NCBI GenBank assembly: GCA_036378675.1
Contig: DASUWA010000007.1
Location: 111,773 to 175,772, forward strand
Length of the DNA: 64,000 nucleotides
From: Acidimicrobiales bacterium
GTDB taxonomy: Bacteria; Actinomycetota; Acidimicrobiia; Acidimicrobiales; Palsa-688
Reading direction: 5' to 3'
Both the position numbers and the translations under genes were made by a program. The number at the start of each line of letters is the position of its first letter. Within the stretch, counting starts at the first letter, position 1. The notes below the pieces were generated by a model. The model searched no databases. It worked only from the letters and a program-made list of their open reading frames with translations, and was not told the DNA's origin. Shown here in pieces: positions 1 to 8,685 of this stretch.

Positions 1-37
1 AGCACTGCTCGCCGACGCCGAAGTCGCCCACCGAGTC

Positions 38-760
38 ATGACTGCCGCGCCGGCCGCTCCTGGCCAGGCTTTCCTGGACCTGCTGATGCTCGGGGCTCTC
101 GCTTGCCAGACGCCTGCCGCGGTTCTCTCGGTTCCCCAACCGGACGGGACATGGAGCACCCTTTCGTACGGTCTGGACTCGAAGGAGGGACTCAACGACG
201 GGCAGCTCTTCGTCATGCTCTCCGGCCGAACCGAGCCTTTCGAAATCGTCGACATGGTCACTTCGCTCCCCTCGAGCCCCCTGGTCCACCCGCCTCACTC
301 GATGCGGTGGGCCTACGGGATCGCGCTCCGCAGCGACTCTGGAGCTCTCCTCGGGGTTGTTGCAGTCCTGGACCGCTGGGTCCGGCAGCTCACCAAGCGG
401 GAGCACCGCGCGTTGACCTCGATGGCCCGCCAGATCGCCGGGCACCTTGTGAGCATCCGGCGGCCCGCGCCCTTCGCACGAGCCGACCTCCGGCCGGCGG
501 CGGCGAGGATCACCCCGGCCGTCCCCGCCCGTAACGGGTCGGACAAGCGCGGAACCGATCAGCATCACCTTCTCCGCAGCCACGAGGTCGCCGTGATGTT
601 CGACGTCACCGAGCGCACGGTGATCAACTGGGCTGCGGCAGGGAAGCTTCCGAGCCTCCGCACCATGGGCGGACATCTCCGCTTCCGGCGTGAGGACGTG
701 ATGCGCCTGCTGGCAGGGGCGTCGGACCCCGGGCAGCCCCTGGAACCGCCCGCGGTCTAA
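38..760 (+). CDS. GAF-like sensor with C-terminal excisionase-type HTH (possibly 5'-partial)
   Basis: Putative DNA-binding regulator of 240 aa. About residues 10-150 resemble a GAF fold, with the pattern ending in GVVAVLDRW, a short linker, then LTKREHRAL. After a basic, proline-rich linker, about residues 180-230 form a MerR/BldC/excisionase-type helix-turn-helix (VTERTVINW...GKLPSLRT and GGHLRFRREDV). The reading frame is open upstream to the window edge, so ATG 38 may be internal and the true start may lie outside. The signal and target are unknown. It runs towards the minus-strand L28 gene with a 25-bp gap. The fold calls are by eye. Confidence 0.72.
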   Translation: MTAAPAAPGQAFLDLLMLGALACQTPAAVLSVPQPDGTWSTLSYGLDSKEGLNDGQLFVMLSGRTEPFEIVDMVTSLPSSPLVHPPHSMRWAYGIALRSDSGALLGVVAVLDRWVRQLTKREHRALTSMARQIAGHLVSIRRPAPFARADLRPAAARITPAVPARNGSDKRGTDQHHLLRSHEVAVMFDVTERTVINWAAAGKLPSLRTMGGHLRFRREDVMRLLAGASDPGQPLEPPAV

Positions 761-785
761 AGATTCTTCGCGGCCCCGAACGGGG

Positions 786-980
786 TTAGCGAACCGCTTT
801 GGTGATCTTGCCGGCGCGTATGCACGAGGTGCAGACGTGCACCCGTCGCGGTGTCCCGTCGACGATCGCCCGGATCCGCTGGATGTTGGGGTTCCAACGA
901 CGCTTTGTCCGGCGGTGCGAGTGGCTGATGCTCATACCGAAGGACGGCCGCTTGCCGCACACCTCACAAACCGCTGCCAT
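786..980 (-). CDS. rpmB: 50S ribosomal protein L28
   Basis: A 64-aa protein of normal L28 length that binds 23S rRNA in the large subunit. The N-terminus MAAVCEVCGKRPSFGMSISH and the SHRRTKRRWNPNIQ block are typical of L28. Two CxxC pairs (C5/C8 and a pair near residue 50) make it a zinc-binding C+ paralogue type. ATG at 980 is read leftwards. It is divergent from the DAK2-domain gene, an arrangement common in actinobacteria (rpmB next to DAK2, recG, rsmD, coaD). The stop codon is followed on the minus strand by a short C4/G4 hairpin that could act as a weak terminator. Confidence 0.95.
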   Translation of the reverse strand: MAAVCEVCGKRPSFGMSISHSHRRTKRRWNPNIQRIRAIVDGTPRRVHVCTSCIRAGKITKAVR

Positions 981-1030
981 CGGGAACGCACACCTCGCTG
1001 ACTAGAGCCGGCAGAACCTGTCGGACTCGA

Positions 1031-1071
1031 CTGGCCGGCACTCCACAGGCCCGACCGGGCCGGCCGGCCAG
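1031..1071. repeat. Nested inverted repeat between divergent rpmB and DAK2 gene
   Basis: An outer 9-bp perfect inverted repeat (CTGGCCGGC at 1031-1039, GCCGGCCAG at 1063-1071) encloses a second one (GGCCC at 1048-1052, GGGCC at 1057-1061). It lies in the 106-bp spacer between the divergent genes, just upstream of the -10 box at 1074. It could be an operator or the folded 5' end of the rpmB transcript. Its function is not shown by sequence. Confidence 0.55.
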
Positions 1072-1073
1072 GT

Positions 1074-1079
1074 TAGCAT
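1074..1079 (+). promoter_or_regulatory. -10 box for leaderless transcript of the DAK2 gene
   Basis: TAGCAT ends 7 nt before ATG 1087, so a start about 7 nt downstream of the box would fall at the start codon. There is no Shine-Dalgarno sequence in this gap. This is the leaderless pattern seen repeatedly in the window. Confidence 0.55.
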
Positions 1080-1086
1080 CCATTTA

Positions 1087-2751
1087 ATGCAGACGCTGGA
1101 GCGGCTGACCGCCGGTGACCTGGTCACGGCCATCGCCGCGTACCGCGACGCGCTGCGCGCCCATCAGGAGCGGATCAACCGGCTCAACGTCTACCCGGTC
1201 CCAGACGGCGACACCGGGACCAACATGGCGCTCACCCTCGAATCGGTGGTCAAGGAGATCGCTGACCGAGACGCCACCGACATGGCAGCCGTCGCCCAGG
1301 CGATCAGCTATGGCTCCCTCATGGGGGCCCGAGGCAACTCCGGGGTGATCCTGTCCCAGATCTTGAGAGGTCTCGCCGAAGCAGCTCGCGACTGTGACGG
1401 AGTCGACGCGGCTGTCCTGATCGACGGCCTCGGGCGAGCCGCGGAGGGCGCCTACCGAGCCGTCCAGCATCCTGTCGAGGGCACCATCCTCACGGTCGCC
1501 AGGGCTGCCTCCGAAGCGGCGGCAGCTGCAGGGGCTTCGCAGGGGCTCTTGCCTGTTCTTGTGGCCGCAAAGTCCGCGGCCGACGAGGCACTCAGGCGGA
1601 CACCCGAGATGCTTCCCGTCCTCAAGTCGGCGGGTGTGGTCGACTCCGGGGGGTCGGGCCTTGTGCTCATGCTGGATGCGCTGCTGCACGTCGCCGACGG
1701 GAGGCCTCTCCCGGATGCCCCGGCCACCGGGGAATCCGCCGGGTCTGACGTGTCTGTCGCCGGCGAAGCCGATACGTCCGGGTACGGGGAGGACAACGAA
1801 AGCGGCCTGCGCTACGAGGTGATGTTCTTCCTCGAGGCCCCGGACGAGCTGGTCCCGGCCTTCCGGGAGGTATGGGCGGGCATCGGCGACTCGATCGTGG
1901 TGGTTGGAGGCGACGGGCTCTGGAACTGCCACATCCACACCGACGACATCGGCTCGGCGGTCGAAGCGGCCCTCGATGCCGGAAGGCCGAGGAAGATAAG
2001 GGTCTCGGACCTTTGGGAGGAGGTCGAGGAGGAACGCTGGGTGCGCGACGCCTCCCAGGCGGGCCTGGACGAAGAACCGCAGGAAGAGTCGGTCGCGTGC
2101 GCGGTCGTGGCGGTCTGCACCGGCGACGGCATCCGTCGGATCTTCCGGTCGCTCGGCGTCCATCACTTCGTCAGCGGCGGCCAGTCGATGAACCCATCGA
2201 CGGCCGAGTTGCTTGCAGCCGTTGACGCTGCCCCGGGCGAGCAGGTCGTGATCCTGCCGAACAACAAGAACATCGTCCCGGTCGCCGAGCAGGCTGCAAC
2301 TGAAGCCTCGAAGCTGGTTCGGGTTGTACCGACCCGAGGGATCCAGGAAGGTTTCGCGGCGTTGCTCGAGTACGACCCCGAAGGCGATGCCGACTCGAAC
2401 GCGGCGCTCATGTCCGGAAGCGCCGCACACGTGGTCGCCGGAGAGGTCACACGCGCGGTGCGCGACAGTGTCTGCGAGGCAGGTCCAATATCGGAGGGCG
2501 ACTACCTAGGCCTGTCCCGAACAGGAATCGAGGTTGTCGCGCCAGACCTCGGCGATGCGACAACCGGGCTGTTGAGCAAGCTGATCGACCCGCAGCACCA
2601 CGAGATCGTCACGATCATCGCCGGCGATGGATCCTCGGTGGGCGCAACCCGGCGAATCACCGAGTGGCTCGATGAGCACCACCCTGAAATGAATGCCGAA
2701 GTGCATCAGGGCGGTCAGCCTGTATACCCGTACCTGTTCAGTATCGAATAA
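1087..2751 (+). CDS. DAK2 domain / DegV-type kinase (YloV, FakA-like)
   Basis: A 554-aa protein with an N-terminal DhaL/DAK2 nucleotide-binding domain (residues 1-200) carrying PVPDGDTGTNM (D40-M47) and GARGNSGVILSQ (about 80-91), the Mg-ATP site of dihydroxyacetone-kinase-like phosphotransferases. The middle and C-terminal parts match the FakA architecture. In Firmicutes FakA phosphorylates fatty acids bound to FakB; no FakB (DegV) gene is in this window, so the substrate here is not proven. Position between rpmB and recG is the classic actinobacterial one. The start is a leaderless ATG. Confidence 0.88.
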   Translation: MQTLERLTAGDLVTAIAAYRDALRAHQERINRLNVYPVPDGDTGTNMALTLESVVKEIADRDATDMAAVAQAISYGSLMGARGNSGVILSQILRGLAEAARDCDGVDAAVLIDGLGRAAEGAYRAVQHPVEGTILTVARAASEAAAAAGASQGLLPVLVAAKSAADEALRRTPEMLPVLKSAGVVDSGGSGLVLMLDALLHVADGRPLPDAPATGESAGSDVSVAGEADTSGYGEDNESGLRYEVMFFLEAPDELVPAFREVWAGIGDSIVVVGGDGLWNCHIHTDDIGSAVEAALDAGRPRKIRVSDLWEEVEEERWVRDASQAGLDEEPQEESVACAVVAVCTGDGIRRIFRSLGVHHFVSGGQSMNPSTAELLAAVDAAPGEQVVILPNNKNIVPVAEQAATEASKLVRVVPTRGIQEGFAALLEYDPEGDADSNAALMSGSAAHVVAGEVTRAVRDSVCEAGPISEGDYLGLSRTGIEVVAPDLGDATTGLLSKLIDPQHHEIVTIIAGDGSSVGATRRITEWLDEHHPEMNAEVHQGGQPVYPYLFSIE

Positions 2752-2799
2752 TCGAGGGCCGGGGCGACGCCAAGCGCATGAAGGTCGCAAGCTAGTACC

Positions 2800-2805
2800 T
2801 ATCTT
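2800..2805 (+). promoter_or_regulatory. -10 box for leaderless recG transcript
   Basis: TATCTT with a 6-nt gap to ATG 2812 and no ribosome binding site between them. A start point at or next to the ATG is expected. An alternative overlapping box is TACCTA, 4 nt further upstream. Confidence 0.5.
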
Positions 2806-2811
2806 GGGCTG

Positions 2812-4926
2812 ATGGCCTCGTTCCCACGTCTAGCCGAGACAGGCGTGCAGCGGCTCAGTCGCGTCGGACCGAAGAACACCGAGGCTCTGTCCGCGATGGG
2901 CATCGAGACGGTTCTCGATCTCCTCACCCATTACCCGAGGCGATACATCGACCGGACCAACCAGGCCGAGATAGTCGATCTCCGGGAAGGCGACGAGGCG
3001 ATGGTGCTCGGAGCGGTCCGGCGCGTCAACGCCCGGCGGACCAGGCAGGGACGCTCTCTCGTGGAGGTCGACTTCTTCGACGGCTCGAGTTATTTGAAGG
3101 CGACTTTCTTCAACCAACCTTGGCGCGCCAAGCAGCTCTCCGAGGGCACTCAGGCTGTCGTTTTCGGTAAGTGCGAGCGGTACCGCGGGCGCCTCCAGAT
3201 GACCAATCCGGTCGTTGATCTCATCGGCGATCGGACCGGGCGGATCGTGCCGGTGTACCCCCAGTCCGAAAAGGTCGGTCTCATGACCTGGCAGCTGGCC
3301 GGCTGGATCGCCGAGGCGCTCCGTCGAGCGAGACCGCTCGAGGACCCCCTTCCGGCCGACCTCCTGAAACAGCTCGCGATGATCGACCGGGACACCGCGA
3401 TGCAGCAGATCCACGAGCCCGCCACCCTCGAGGCCGCCCGGCAGGCCCGCGACCGTCTCGCCTTCGACGAGCTGCTGAGGCTCCAGGTCGCCCTGGTGTT
3501 GAGGAAGAAGGCGGTCGAGAGCGAAGCAACCGGCATCCGGCACAACGTGGAGGGGGAACTGGTGGCCCGGTTCCGCGAGGCCCTTCCTTTTTCCCTCACC
3601 GCCGCGCAGGAAAAGGCGATTGCCGAGATCGTCGCCGACATGGCCGGGCCGCATCCGATGCACCGGCTCTTGCAGGGCGACGTGGGCGCCGGGAAAACCG
3701 TGGTCGCGGTGGCGTGCCTCCTGACCGCCGTTCAGGGCGGGCACCAAGGTGCTCTGATGGCTCCAACCGAAGTGCTCGCCGAGCAGCACTTCGCCGGCGT
3801 GAGCGCTCTGGTCGAGGGATTGAACGTGCCGAGCCCGAACACGCTTTTCGCCGAACGCCCCTTGCGGGTCGAGTTGCTGACCAACCGCACCACTGCGGCG
3901 GAGCGAACCCGTCTGCACGCCGGACTGGAGTCAGGAGAGGTTGACGTGCTGATCGGAACGCACGCTCTTCTCACAGAGTCGGTTGTTTTCAGGTCGCTCG
4001 GCGCAGTCGTGATCGACGAGCAGCACCGCTTCGGCGTCGAGCAACGGGCTGCGCTGCGTTCGAAGGGCAGTGGCGAAGTGATCCCGGACGTGCTGGTTAT
4101 GACCGCGACACCGATACCGAGGACAGCCGCGATGACCGTGTACGGCGACTTGGACACGACGGTGCTGGACGAGCTTCCACCCGGTCGAACGGCGATCGTC
4201 ACCAGTTGGGTCCGGGGGCCGCTCGAGGAAGTGTTGGCTTGGGACAAGGTCCGAGCGGAGGCGAGGGAGGGCCGGCAGGCTTACGTCGTCTGCCCGCTGG
4301 TCGAGGACTCGGAGCGCATTCAGGCTCGATCGGCTTCCGATGAACGAGACCGACTCGCGTCCGCGGAGTTGGAGGGACTTCGGTTGGGGCTTCTCCACGG
4401 GCAACTGTCCTCAAAGGAGAAGGAGTCGGTCATGACCGACTTCCGATCCGGCAACCTCGACGTCCTGGTGGCAACGACAGTCATCGAGGTTGGAGTCGAT
4501 GTCCCTAACGCGACGGTCATGGTGATCGAAGACGCCGACCGTTTCGGCATAGCTCAGCTGCACCAGCTTCGGGGGAGGGTCGGGAGAGGGGAGCACGCGT
4601 CGTGGTGTTTTCTACTCGGTGAGGGAACGACGCCCGACGCCGAAGAGAGGCTCAGCGCGCTCGAGCGCACGACGGACGGCTTCGAGCTCGCCGAGGTCGA
4701 TCTCGACCTTCGAGGTGAGGGCACCATTCTCGGCACCCGGCAGAAGGGAGTAACCGACCTGAAGCTCGCATCCTTGCGGAGGGACCGGCCGATGGTTGCG
4801 AGGGCGCGCGATGTCGCTTTCGAACTGGTCGACCGTTACCCCGGTCTCGAAGGTCTCCCCGAGCTGGCAGCCGAGATCGGACTGTTGCTCGACGACGAGG
4901 ACAGAGAATTCCTGTTCAAGAGCTGA
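2812..4926 (+). CDS. recG: ATP-dependent DNA helicase RecG
   Basis: A 704-aa superfamily 2 helicase that reverses stalled forks and processes Holliday junctions. The N-terminal wedge/OB region (about 1-200) includes THYPRRYIDR. Walker A is GDVGAGKT (about 290-297), the DExH box is DEQHRFGVEQR (about 401-411), motif III is MTATPIPRT, and motif VI is QLRGRVGRG (about 585). The C-terminal TRG-like motif region (DLDLRGEGTILGTRQ) is intact. Length is in the usual 680-710 range. It lies between the DAK2 gene and rsmD, as in many actinobacteria. Confidence 0.97.
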   Translation: MASFPRLAETGVQRLSRVGPKNTEALSAMGIETVLDLLTHYPRRYIDRTNQAEIVDLREGDEAMVLGAVRRVNARRTRQGRSLVEVDFFDGSSYLKATFFNQPWRAKQLSEGTQAVVFGKCERYRGRLQMTNPVVDLIGDRTGRIVPVYPQSEKVGLMTWQLAGWIAEALRRARPLEDPLPADLLKQLAMIDRDTAMQQIHEPATLEAARQARDRLAFDELLRLQVALVLRKKAVESEATGIRHNVEGELVARFREALPFSLTAAQEKAIAEIVADMAGPHPMHRLLQGDVGAGKTVVAVACLLTAVQGGHQGALMAPTEVLAEQHFAGVSALVEGLNVPSPNTLFAERPLRVELLTNRTTAAERTRLHAGLESGEVDVLIGTHALLTESVVFRSLGAVVIDEQHRFGVEQRAALRSKGSGEVIPDVLVMTATPIPRTAAMTVYGDLDTTVLDELPPGRTAIVTSWVRGPLEEVLAWDKVRAEAREGRQAYVVCPLVEDSERIQARSASDERDRLASAELEGLRLGLLHGQLSSKEKESVMTDFRSGNLDVLVATTVIEVGVDVPNATVMVIEDADRFGIAQLHQLRGRVGRGEHASWCFLLGEGTTPDAEERLSALERTTDGFELAEVDLDLRGEGTILGTRQKGVTDLKLASLRRDRPMVARARDVAFELVDRYPGLEGLPELAAEIGLLLDDEDREFLFKS

Positions 4927-4992
4927 AGCCAATTTCTGTGCATACCACCCTTACCGTGCCTGTCTGTTGGTTGGGCCCATGAGGTTCGGCTC

Positions 4993-5523
4993 GTGAGGGT
5001 GGTTGGGGGCGTGGCCCGGGGGCGCCAACTTCGTGCCCCGGCCGGAAACCGGACGAGGCCGACGAGCGACAGGGTTCGCGAGGCGTTGTTCTCGATCCTG
5101 GCGAGCATGGAGGCGGTGGAGGGCGCGTCGATCGTCGATCTGTTTGCGGGCAGCGGAGCCCTGGGAATCGAGGCCTTGTCCCGCGGCGCGAACCAGGTGA
5201 CGTTCGTCGACAACGACCGCGGTGCGCGGGACGCGATCACCCGGAACCTGTCGGTCCTTGGGGATCTGGCGTCGCAAGCGAGAGTGCTGGGAGGCGACTC
5301 GCTCCGGTTCGTATCGACGATGGATCCGGTCGACGTCGTCCTGGCCGATCCGCCTTACGACTACGAAGAATGGCCGGCGCTGATGGACGAACTGCAGGGC
5401 CGGACGGGTCTCCTGGTCGCCGAGTCAGGCGACCCCTGGGATCCCGGACCAGCATGGGAGACTGTGAAGGTGAGAAAATACGGCGGTACCGTGGTCACGA
5501 TTGCAGTTCCGCCAAGAAGGTGA
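4993..5523 (+). CDS. rsmD: 16S rRNA (guanine966-N2)-methyltransferase RsmD
   Basis: A 176-aa Rossmann-type SAM-dependent methyltransferase. The N-terminus MRVVGGVARGRQL is the family signature. SAM motif I is DLFAGSGALGIEALSRGA (49-66) and the catalytic motif IV is DPPY (119-122). It methylates N2 of G966 in 16S rRNA during 30S assembly. The GTG start at 4993 gives the expected N-terminus. coaD starts 3 nt after its stop, so the two are co-transcribed. Confidence 0.95.
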   Translation: MRVVGGVARGRQLRAPAGNRTRPTSDRVREALFSILASMEAVEGASIVDLFAGSGALGIEALSRGANQVTFVDNDRGARDAITRNLSVLGDLASQARVLGGDSLRFVSTMDPVDVVLADPPYDYEEWPALMDELQGRTGLLVAESGDPWDPGPAWETVKVRKYGGTVVTIAVPPRR

Positions 5524-5526
5524 GAT

Positions 5527-6084
5527 TTGAGGACCGCCCTTTTCCCGGGATCATTCGATCCCTTTCACAACGGTCACCTCGAGATAGTGGAAGCCGCGTC
5601 CAAGCTCTTCGAAGAGGTCGTTGTGGCACCAATGCGCAACACCCAGAAGGGCGAACCGCTGTTCACGCTCGACGAGCGGCAGGAGATGATCGCCGAGTCG
5701 GTCGCCCATCTGCCGAATGTCCGTTTGGCCCCTTTGTCCAGTCTGGTGGTGGACCTGGCTCGAGAAATTGGAGCCGACGTGATCATCAAGGGACTTCGGG
5801 TTGCATCCGACGCTGAAGCCGAGCTTCAGCAGGCACAAATGAACAAGAAAGTCGCGGCCGTCGAAACACTGTTTATTCCGTCGTCGTCCGAGTACTCGTT
5901 TATCGCATCGAAGTACGTCAGGGATTTCGCTCGCTTCGGCGGCGCCGATCGGGTCGGATTCACCGTCCCCGAACCGGTCCTTCGAAAGCTTCGCGAGAAG
6001 TTCTCGGTCGACGGGGTGAGCCCACTTCGTGGCACCGCGAGGAGCACGAGCCGCGCAACGTCGAGAAAAGAGGCGACGGTATGA
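5527..6084 (+). CDS. coaD: Phosphopantetheine adenylyltransferase (PPAT)
   Basis: Catalyses the fourth step of coenzyme A synthesis, ATP plus 4'-phosphopantetheine to dephospho-CoA. GSFDPFHNGHL (8-18) carries the HxGH nucleotidyltransferase motif (H14, H17). The region SSEYSFIASKYVRDFARFGG is the C-terminal signature. At 185 aa it is about 20 residues longer than usual because of a Ser/Arg-rich tail. TTG at 5527 gives the standard N-terminus. It overlaps the next gene by 4 nt (ATGA). Confidence 0.95.
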   Translation: MRTALFPGSFDPFHNGHLEIVEAASKLFEEVVVAPMRNTQKGEPLFTLDERQEMIAESVAHLPNVRLAPLSSLVVDLAREIGADVIIKGLRVASDAEAELQQAQMNKKVAAVETLFIPSSSEYSFIASKYVRDFARFGGADRVGFTVPEPVLRKLREKFSVDGVSPLRGTARSTSRATSRKEATV

Positions 6085-6653
6085 GCCTCTTGGACGGCGC
6101 TTCTGCCACCCATGACACGGAAGGTTTGATCCGCAGGGTCATCGAGATCATCGAAGGAACCCGGACCCTGCCCCTGTCGTCGTCGGTCAAACTCGACAAC
6201 AAGGAAGAGGTGCTGGAGCTGCTCGACGAGGCTTGCCAGCGTCTTCCCGAAGAGACCAAGCAAGCCCGCTGGATGCTGAAGGAGCGCGAGGAGTTCCTCG
6301 CCAAAATGCACCGCGAGGGCGAAGACATCCTCCAAGCCGCCCGACTTCAAGCCGAGCGCATGGTCCAGCGAACCGAAATCGTGCGCGAGGCCCAGCAGAG
6401 CGCTAGGCGTATCGTCGAGGACGCCCGGGACGAGGCCCGCCGGTTGCGCCTGGAAGCGGAGGACTACTGCGACCAGAAGCTCGCCGCCTTCGAGGTCGTT
6501 CTGGACCGCACGATGAAGACGGTCACCGCCGGCCGGGAGAAGCTATCGGTCACACCGCCGCCGGTCGTCGAACAGGGAGACGTCTCCATCGCCGGCAGCG
6601 ACTCCAACGGCGCCGTCGGCGAGGACGCATTCTTCGACCAGGATCTGACCTAG
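6081..6653 (+). CDS. DivIVA/SepIVA-like coiled-coil protein
   Basis: A 190-aa charged, helical protein. About residues 15-50 (GLIRRVIEIIEGTRTLPLSS) and a long coiled coil from about 75 to 150, rich in E, R, A and Q, resemble actinobacterial DivIVA-family proteins. The C-terminus is acidic and probably disordered. Its place directly before a DUF177 (yceD) gene matches mycobacterial sepIVA, whose product acts in septation and polar growth; the assignment therefore rests on synteny plus coiled-coil character. It overlaps coaD by 4 nt. There is no membrane segment. Confidence 0.65.
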   Translation: MSLLDGASATHDTEGLIRRVIEIIEGTRTLPLSSSVKLDNKEEVLELLDEACQRLPEETKQARWMLKEREEFLAKMHREGEDILQAARLQAERMVQRTEIVREAQQSARRIVEDARDEARRLRLEAEDYCDQKLAAFEVVLDRTMKTVTAGREKLSVTPPPVVEQGDVSIAGSDSNGAVGEDAFFDQDLT

Positions 6654-6672
6654 CAGCCTGTTTACTGGAGGC

Positions 6673-7203
6673 GTGGCTCAAAACCCGTGGTTGGTGTCGA
6701 TCACCACACTGAAGCGCTCGCCTGGTGTCCGCCGGCAGGAACAGCGATCCGGACGAGTCGGCGAACTCGCGGTTGCGGGGAGCGTCGTCCCTGCGGACGC
6801 GGTCGTCCTGGCCGACGCCACCCTGGACTCCGTTCACGGTGGTATCGAAGTCACCGCGGACCTGACCGCGCCGTGGCGAGGCGAGTGCCGCCGGTGCCTC
6901 GACCCCCTTTCCGGCGAGCTGCACACTCGCGTCCGCGAGCTTTACCGGCCCCACGATCGCGACAAGACCGAGGAGGACGAGGAGACCTACCCGCTTTCAG
7001 GCGAGGTCCTCGACCTGCAACCGCTGGTTCGCGACGCACTTCTCCTTGAGCTGCCGCTTGCGCCGCTTTGCAGCGACGCGTGCCGCGGGCTTTGCCCCAC
7101 CTGCGGAGCCGACCTGAACGCCGGGACGTGCGACTGCGCGACTGCGCCGGCGGACCCCCGGTGGGCGGCTCTCGACGCTCTGAAGGAGCGCCCGTCCAAA
7201 TGA
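6673..7203 (+). CDS. yceD: DUF177 / YceD large-subunit rRNA accumulation protein
   Basis: A 176-aa protein with the DUF177 signature: GECRRCLDPLSGEL (about 74-87) and the C-terminal cysteine block CSDACRGLCPTCGADLN (about 134-150), which probably binds a metal. YceD homologues are needed for 23S rRNA accumulation and are nearly always found directly before rpmF, as here. GTG 6673 is preceded by GGAGG at a short spacing. YceD, rpmF and plsX form the usual bacterial cluster. Confidence 0.9.
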   Translation: MAQNPWLVSITTLKRSPGVRRQEQRSGRVGELAVAGSVVPADAVVLADATLDSVHGGIEVTADLTAPWRGECRRCLDPLSGELHTRVRELYRPHDRDKTEEDEETYPLSGEVLDLQPLVRDALLLELPLAPLCSDACRGLCPTCGADLNAGTCDCATAPADPRWAALDALKERPSK

Positions 7204-7348
7204 CCGCCTAGACTCTCCGGACGGCCGGGCCGCCGGTGGCCCTGCGCGGATCGGTTGTGATCCGTTGTGCGGACCAGCCCTCAGACGGGGAAAGCACCGG
7301 TCCACCCCCCCACGAGAGACCTCAGCGACAAAAGACAGGAACGAGACG

Positions 7349-7528
7349 ATGGCCGTCCCGAAGAAAAAGACGTCAAAAGCCAAGAGCCGCAGCCGGCGGG
7401 CGAGCGCGTGGGTCCTCAACAGTCCTGCGCGGAGCATCTGCCCCCAGTGCCACAACGCCAAGCTGCCCCACGTGGTCTGCCCGACGTGCGGTTGGTACAA
7501 GGGGCGGCAGGCCATCGACGTTGGCTGA
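7349..7528 (+). CDS. rpmF: 50S ribosomal protein L32
   Basis: A 59-aa protein beginning MAVPKKKTSKAKSRSRRA, the standard L32 N-terminus. Two CxxC pairs (C31/C34, C44/C47) form the zinc ribbon. ATG 7349 is preceded by an AGGAACGAG ribosome binding site; in-frame extension upstream is not supported. A possible -10 box TAGACT lies at 7209-7214, which would give a leader of about 130 nt. The last 8 nt overlap the plsX start. Confidence 0.96.
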   Translation: MAVPKKKTSKAKSRSRRASAWVLNSPARSICPQCHNAKLPHVVCPTCGWYKGRQAIDVG

Positions 7529-8516
7529 ACCGGCGTCCCTGCCCGTCGCGGTCGACGCGATGGGCGGAGACAAGGCGCCCGCCGAGATCGTCGCGGGCGC
7601 CCGCCAGGCCGCAGAGGCCGGCCTGCCGGTAGTCCTGGTTGGGGACCCCGAACGGGTCGGTGACACCGGCGGGATCGAAGTCATCCCGGCGTCGGAAGTC
7701 ATCGAGATGCACGACGACCCTGCCAAGGCGGTCCGGTCCAAGAAGGACTCGTCTCTTCTGCGCGCTGCCGAGGCGGTGCGCGACGGGCGGGCGTCGGCGA
7801 TGGTCAGCGCAGGCAACACAGGCGCCACGATGGCGAGCGCCCTCTTCCGGATGGGAAGGATCTCGGGCGTCGCGCGCCCGGCCATAGCGACGCCCATCCC
7901 GGTGCCGGGTTCGACTCCGACGATCCTCATAGACGCCGGCGCCAACTCCGAGTGCAGCGCTGCCTGGCTGGTGCAGTTCGCCCAAATGGGTTCGGCGTTC
8001 GCCCGGCAGCGCTTCGGCATCGCCGAGCCTCGAGTCGGTCTGCTGTCGATCGGCGAGGAGCCCGGGAAGGGCAACCCGCTGACCAAGGAGACCCACGCGC
8101 TGCTCGCCGCCGGCGAGGCCGGCCCAGCGGTCACATTCCTCGGGAACGTCGAGGGTCGCGACGTGATGACCGACGCCGTCGACGTTGTCGTCACCGACGG
8201 ATTTACCGGCAACGTGGTGCTGAAGACGCTGGAGGGGGCCATGAAGTTCGCGTTCAACGCCGTCCTGGGCGCCCTCGGATCCACCGAGGAGACCAAGGCG
8301 TCATCCGAGGTCCTCATGCCGGCGCTGATGCCGCTGGCCACCGAGCTCGACCCCGACACCTACGGCGGAGCCGTGCTCCTCGGCGTGGACGGGGTCTGCA
8401 TCATCAGCCACGGATCGTCCTCGGCGAGAGCCATCGTCAACGCCGTCAGGGTGGGCCACCAGGCGGCTCAGGCAGGCCTGTTAGGGCAGCTCCGGGCTGC
8501 GGTCGCCGGCCAGTAG
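7521..8516 (+). CDS. plsX: Phosphate acyltransferase PlsX
   Basis: A 331-aa enzyme that makes acyl-phosphate from acyl-ACP at the start of phospholipid synthesis. The N-terminus VAVDAMGGDKAPAEIVAGA and the motif MVSAGNTGATMASAL (about 95-109) are diagnostic. The TTG start at 7521 overlaps the rpmF stop by 8 nt; the frame is open further upstream, but that part overlaps rpmF and is not conserved. acpP follows, which supplies its acyl carrier partner. Confidence 0.95.
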   Translation: MAEPASLPVAVDAMGGDKAPAEIVAGARQAAEAGLPVVLVGDPERVGDTGGIEVIPASEVIEMHDDPAKAVRSKKDSSLLRAAEAVRDGRASAMVSAGNTGATMASALFRMGRISGVARPAIATPIPVPGSTPTILIDAGANSECSAAWLVQFAQMGSAFARQRFGIAEPRVGLLSIGEEPGKGNPLTKETHALLAAGEAGPAVTFLGNVEGRDVMTDAVDVVVTDGFTGNVVLKTLEGAMKFAFNAVLGALGSTEETKASSEVLMPALMPLATELDPDTYGGAVLLGVDGVCIISHGSSSARAIVNAVRVGHQAAQAGLLGQLRAAVAGQ

Positions 8517-8685
8517 AAGGCGGTCAAGACAGCTTAATAAATACTCACAGTCATAGAAATTCACTCATGACGCACGTCGGCGGGTGAGGTCGCTATCGAC
8601 GCCTCGCGAGGTAACATTTCTGTCACGATTTTGGACCGCCGCTTCGGGGCCGTCGATTCCTGCGACCCCACCTTAGGGAGAACAC
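8517..8685. other. AT-richer intergenic region upstream of acpP
   Basis: This 169-bp gap contains an AT-rich run near 8533-8570, unusual for this GC-rich window, and a TAACAT box at 8612-8617. It probably holds the acpP promoter and leader. I see no ORF, tRNA or clear terminator. A Shine-Dalgarno-like AGGGAGA sits 8 nt before the acpP GTG. Confidence 0.4.

Noticed and set aside
1084..2430. A 448-codon minus-strand ORF opposite the DAK2 gene
   Set aside because: It is the antisense shadow of a well-supported gene, shows no family motif, and reflects GC-rich codon structure.
7236..7520. N-terminal extension of plsX through rpmF
   Set aside because: It overlaps rpmF fully in another frame, and PlsX normally starts at the VAVDAMGGD segment.
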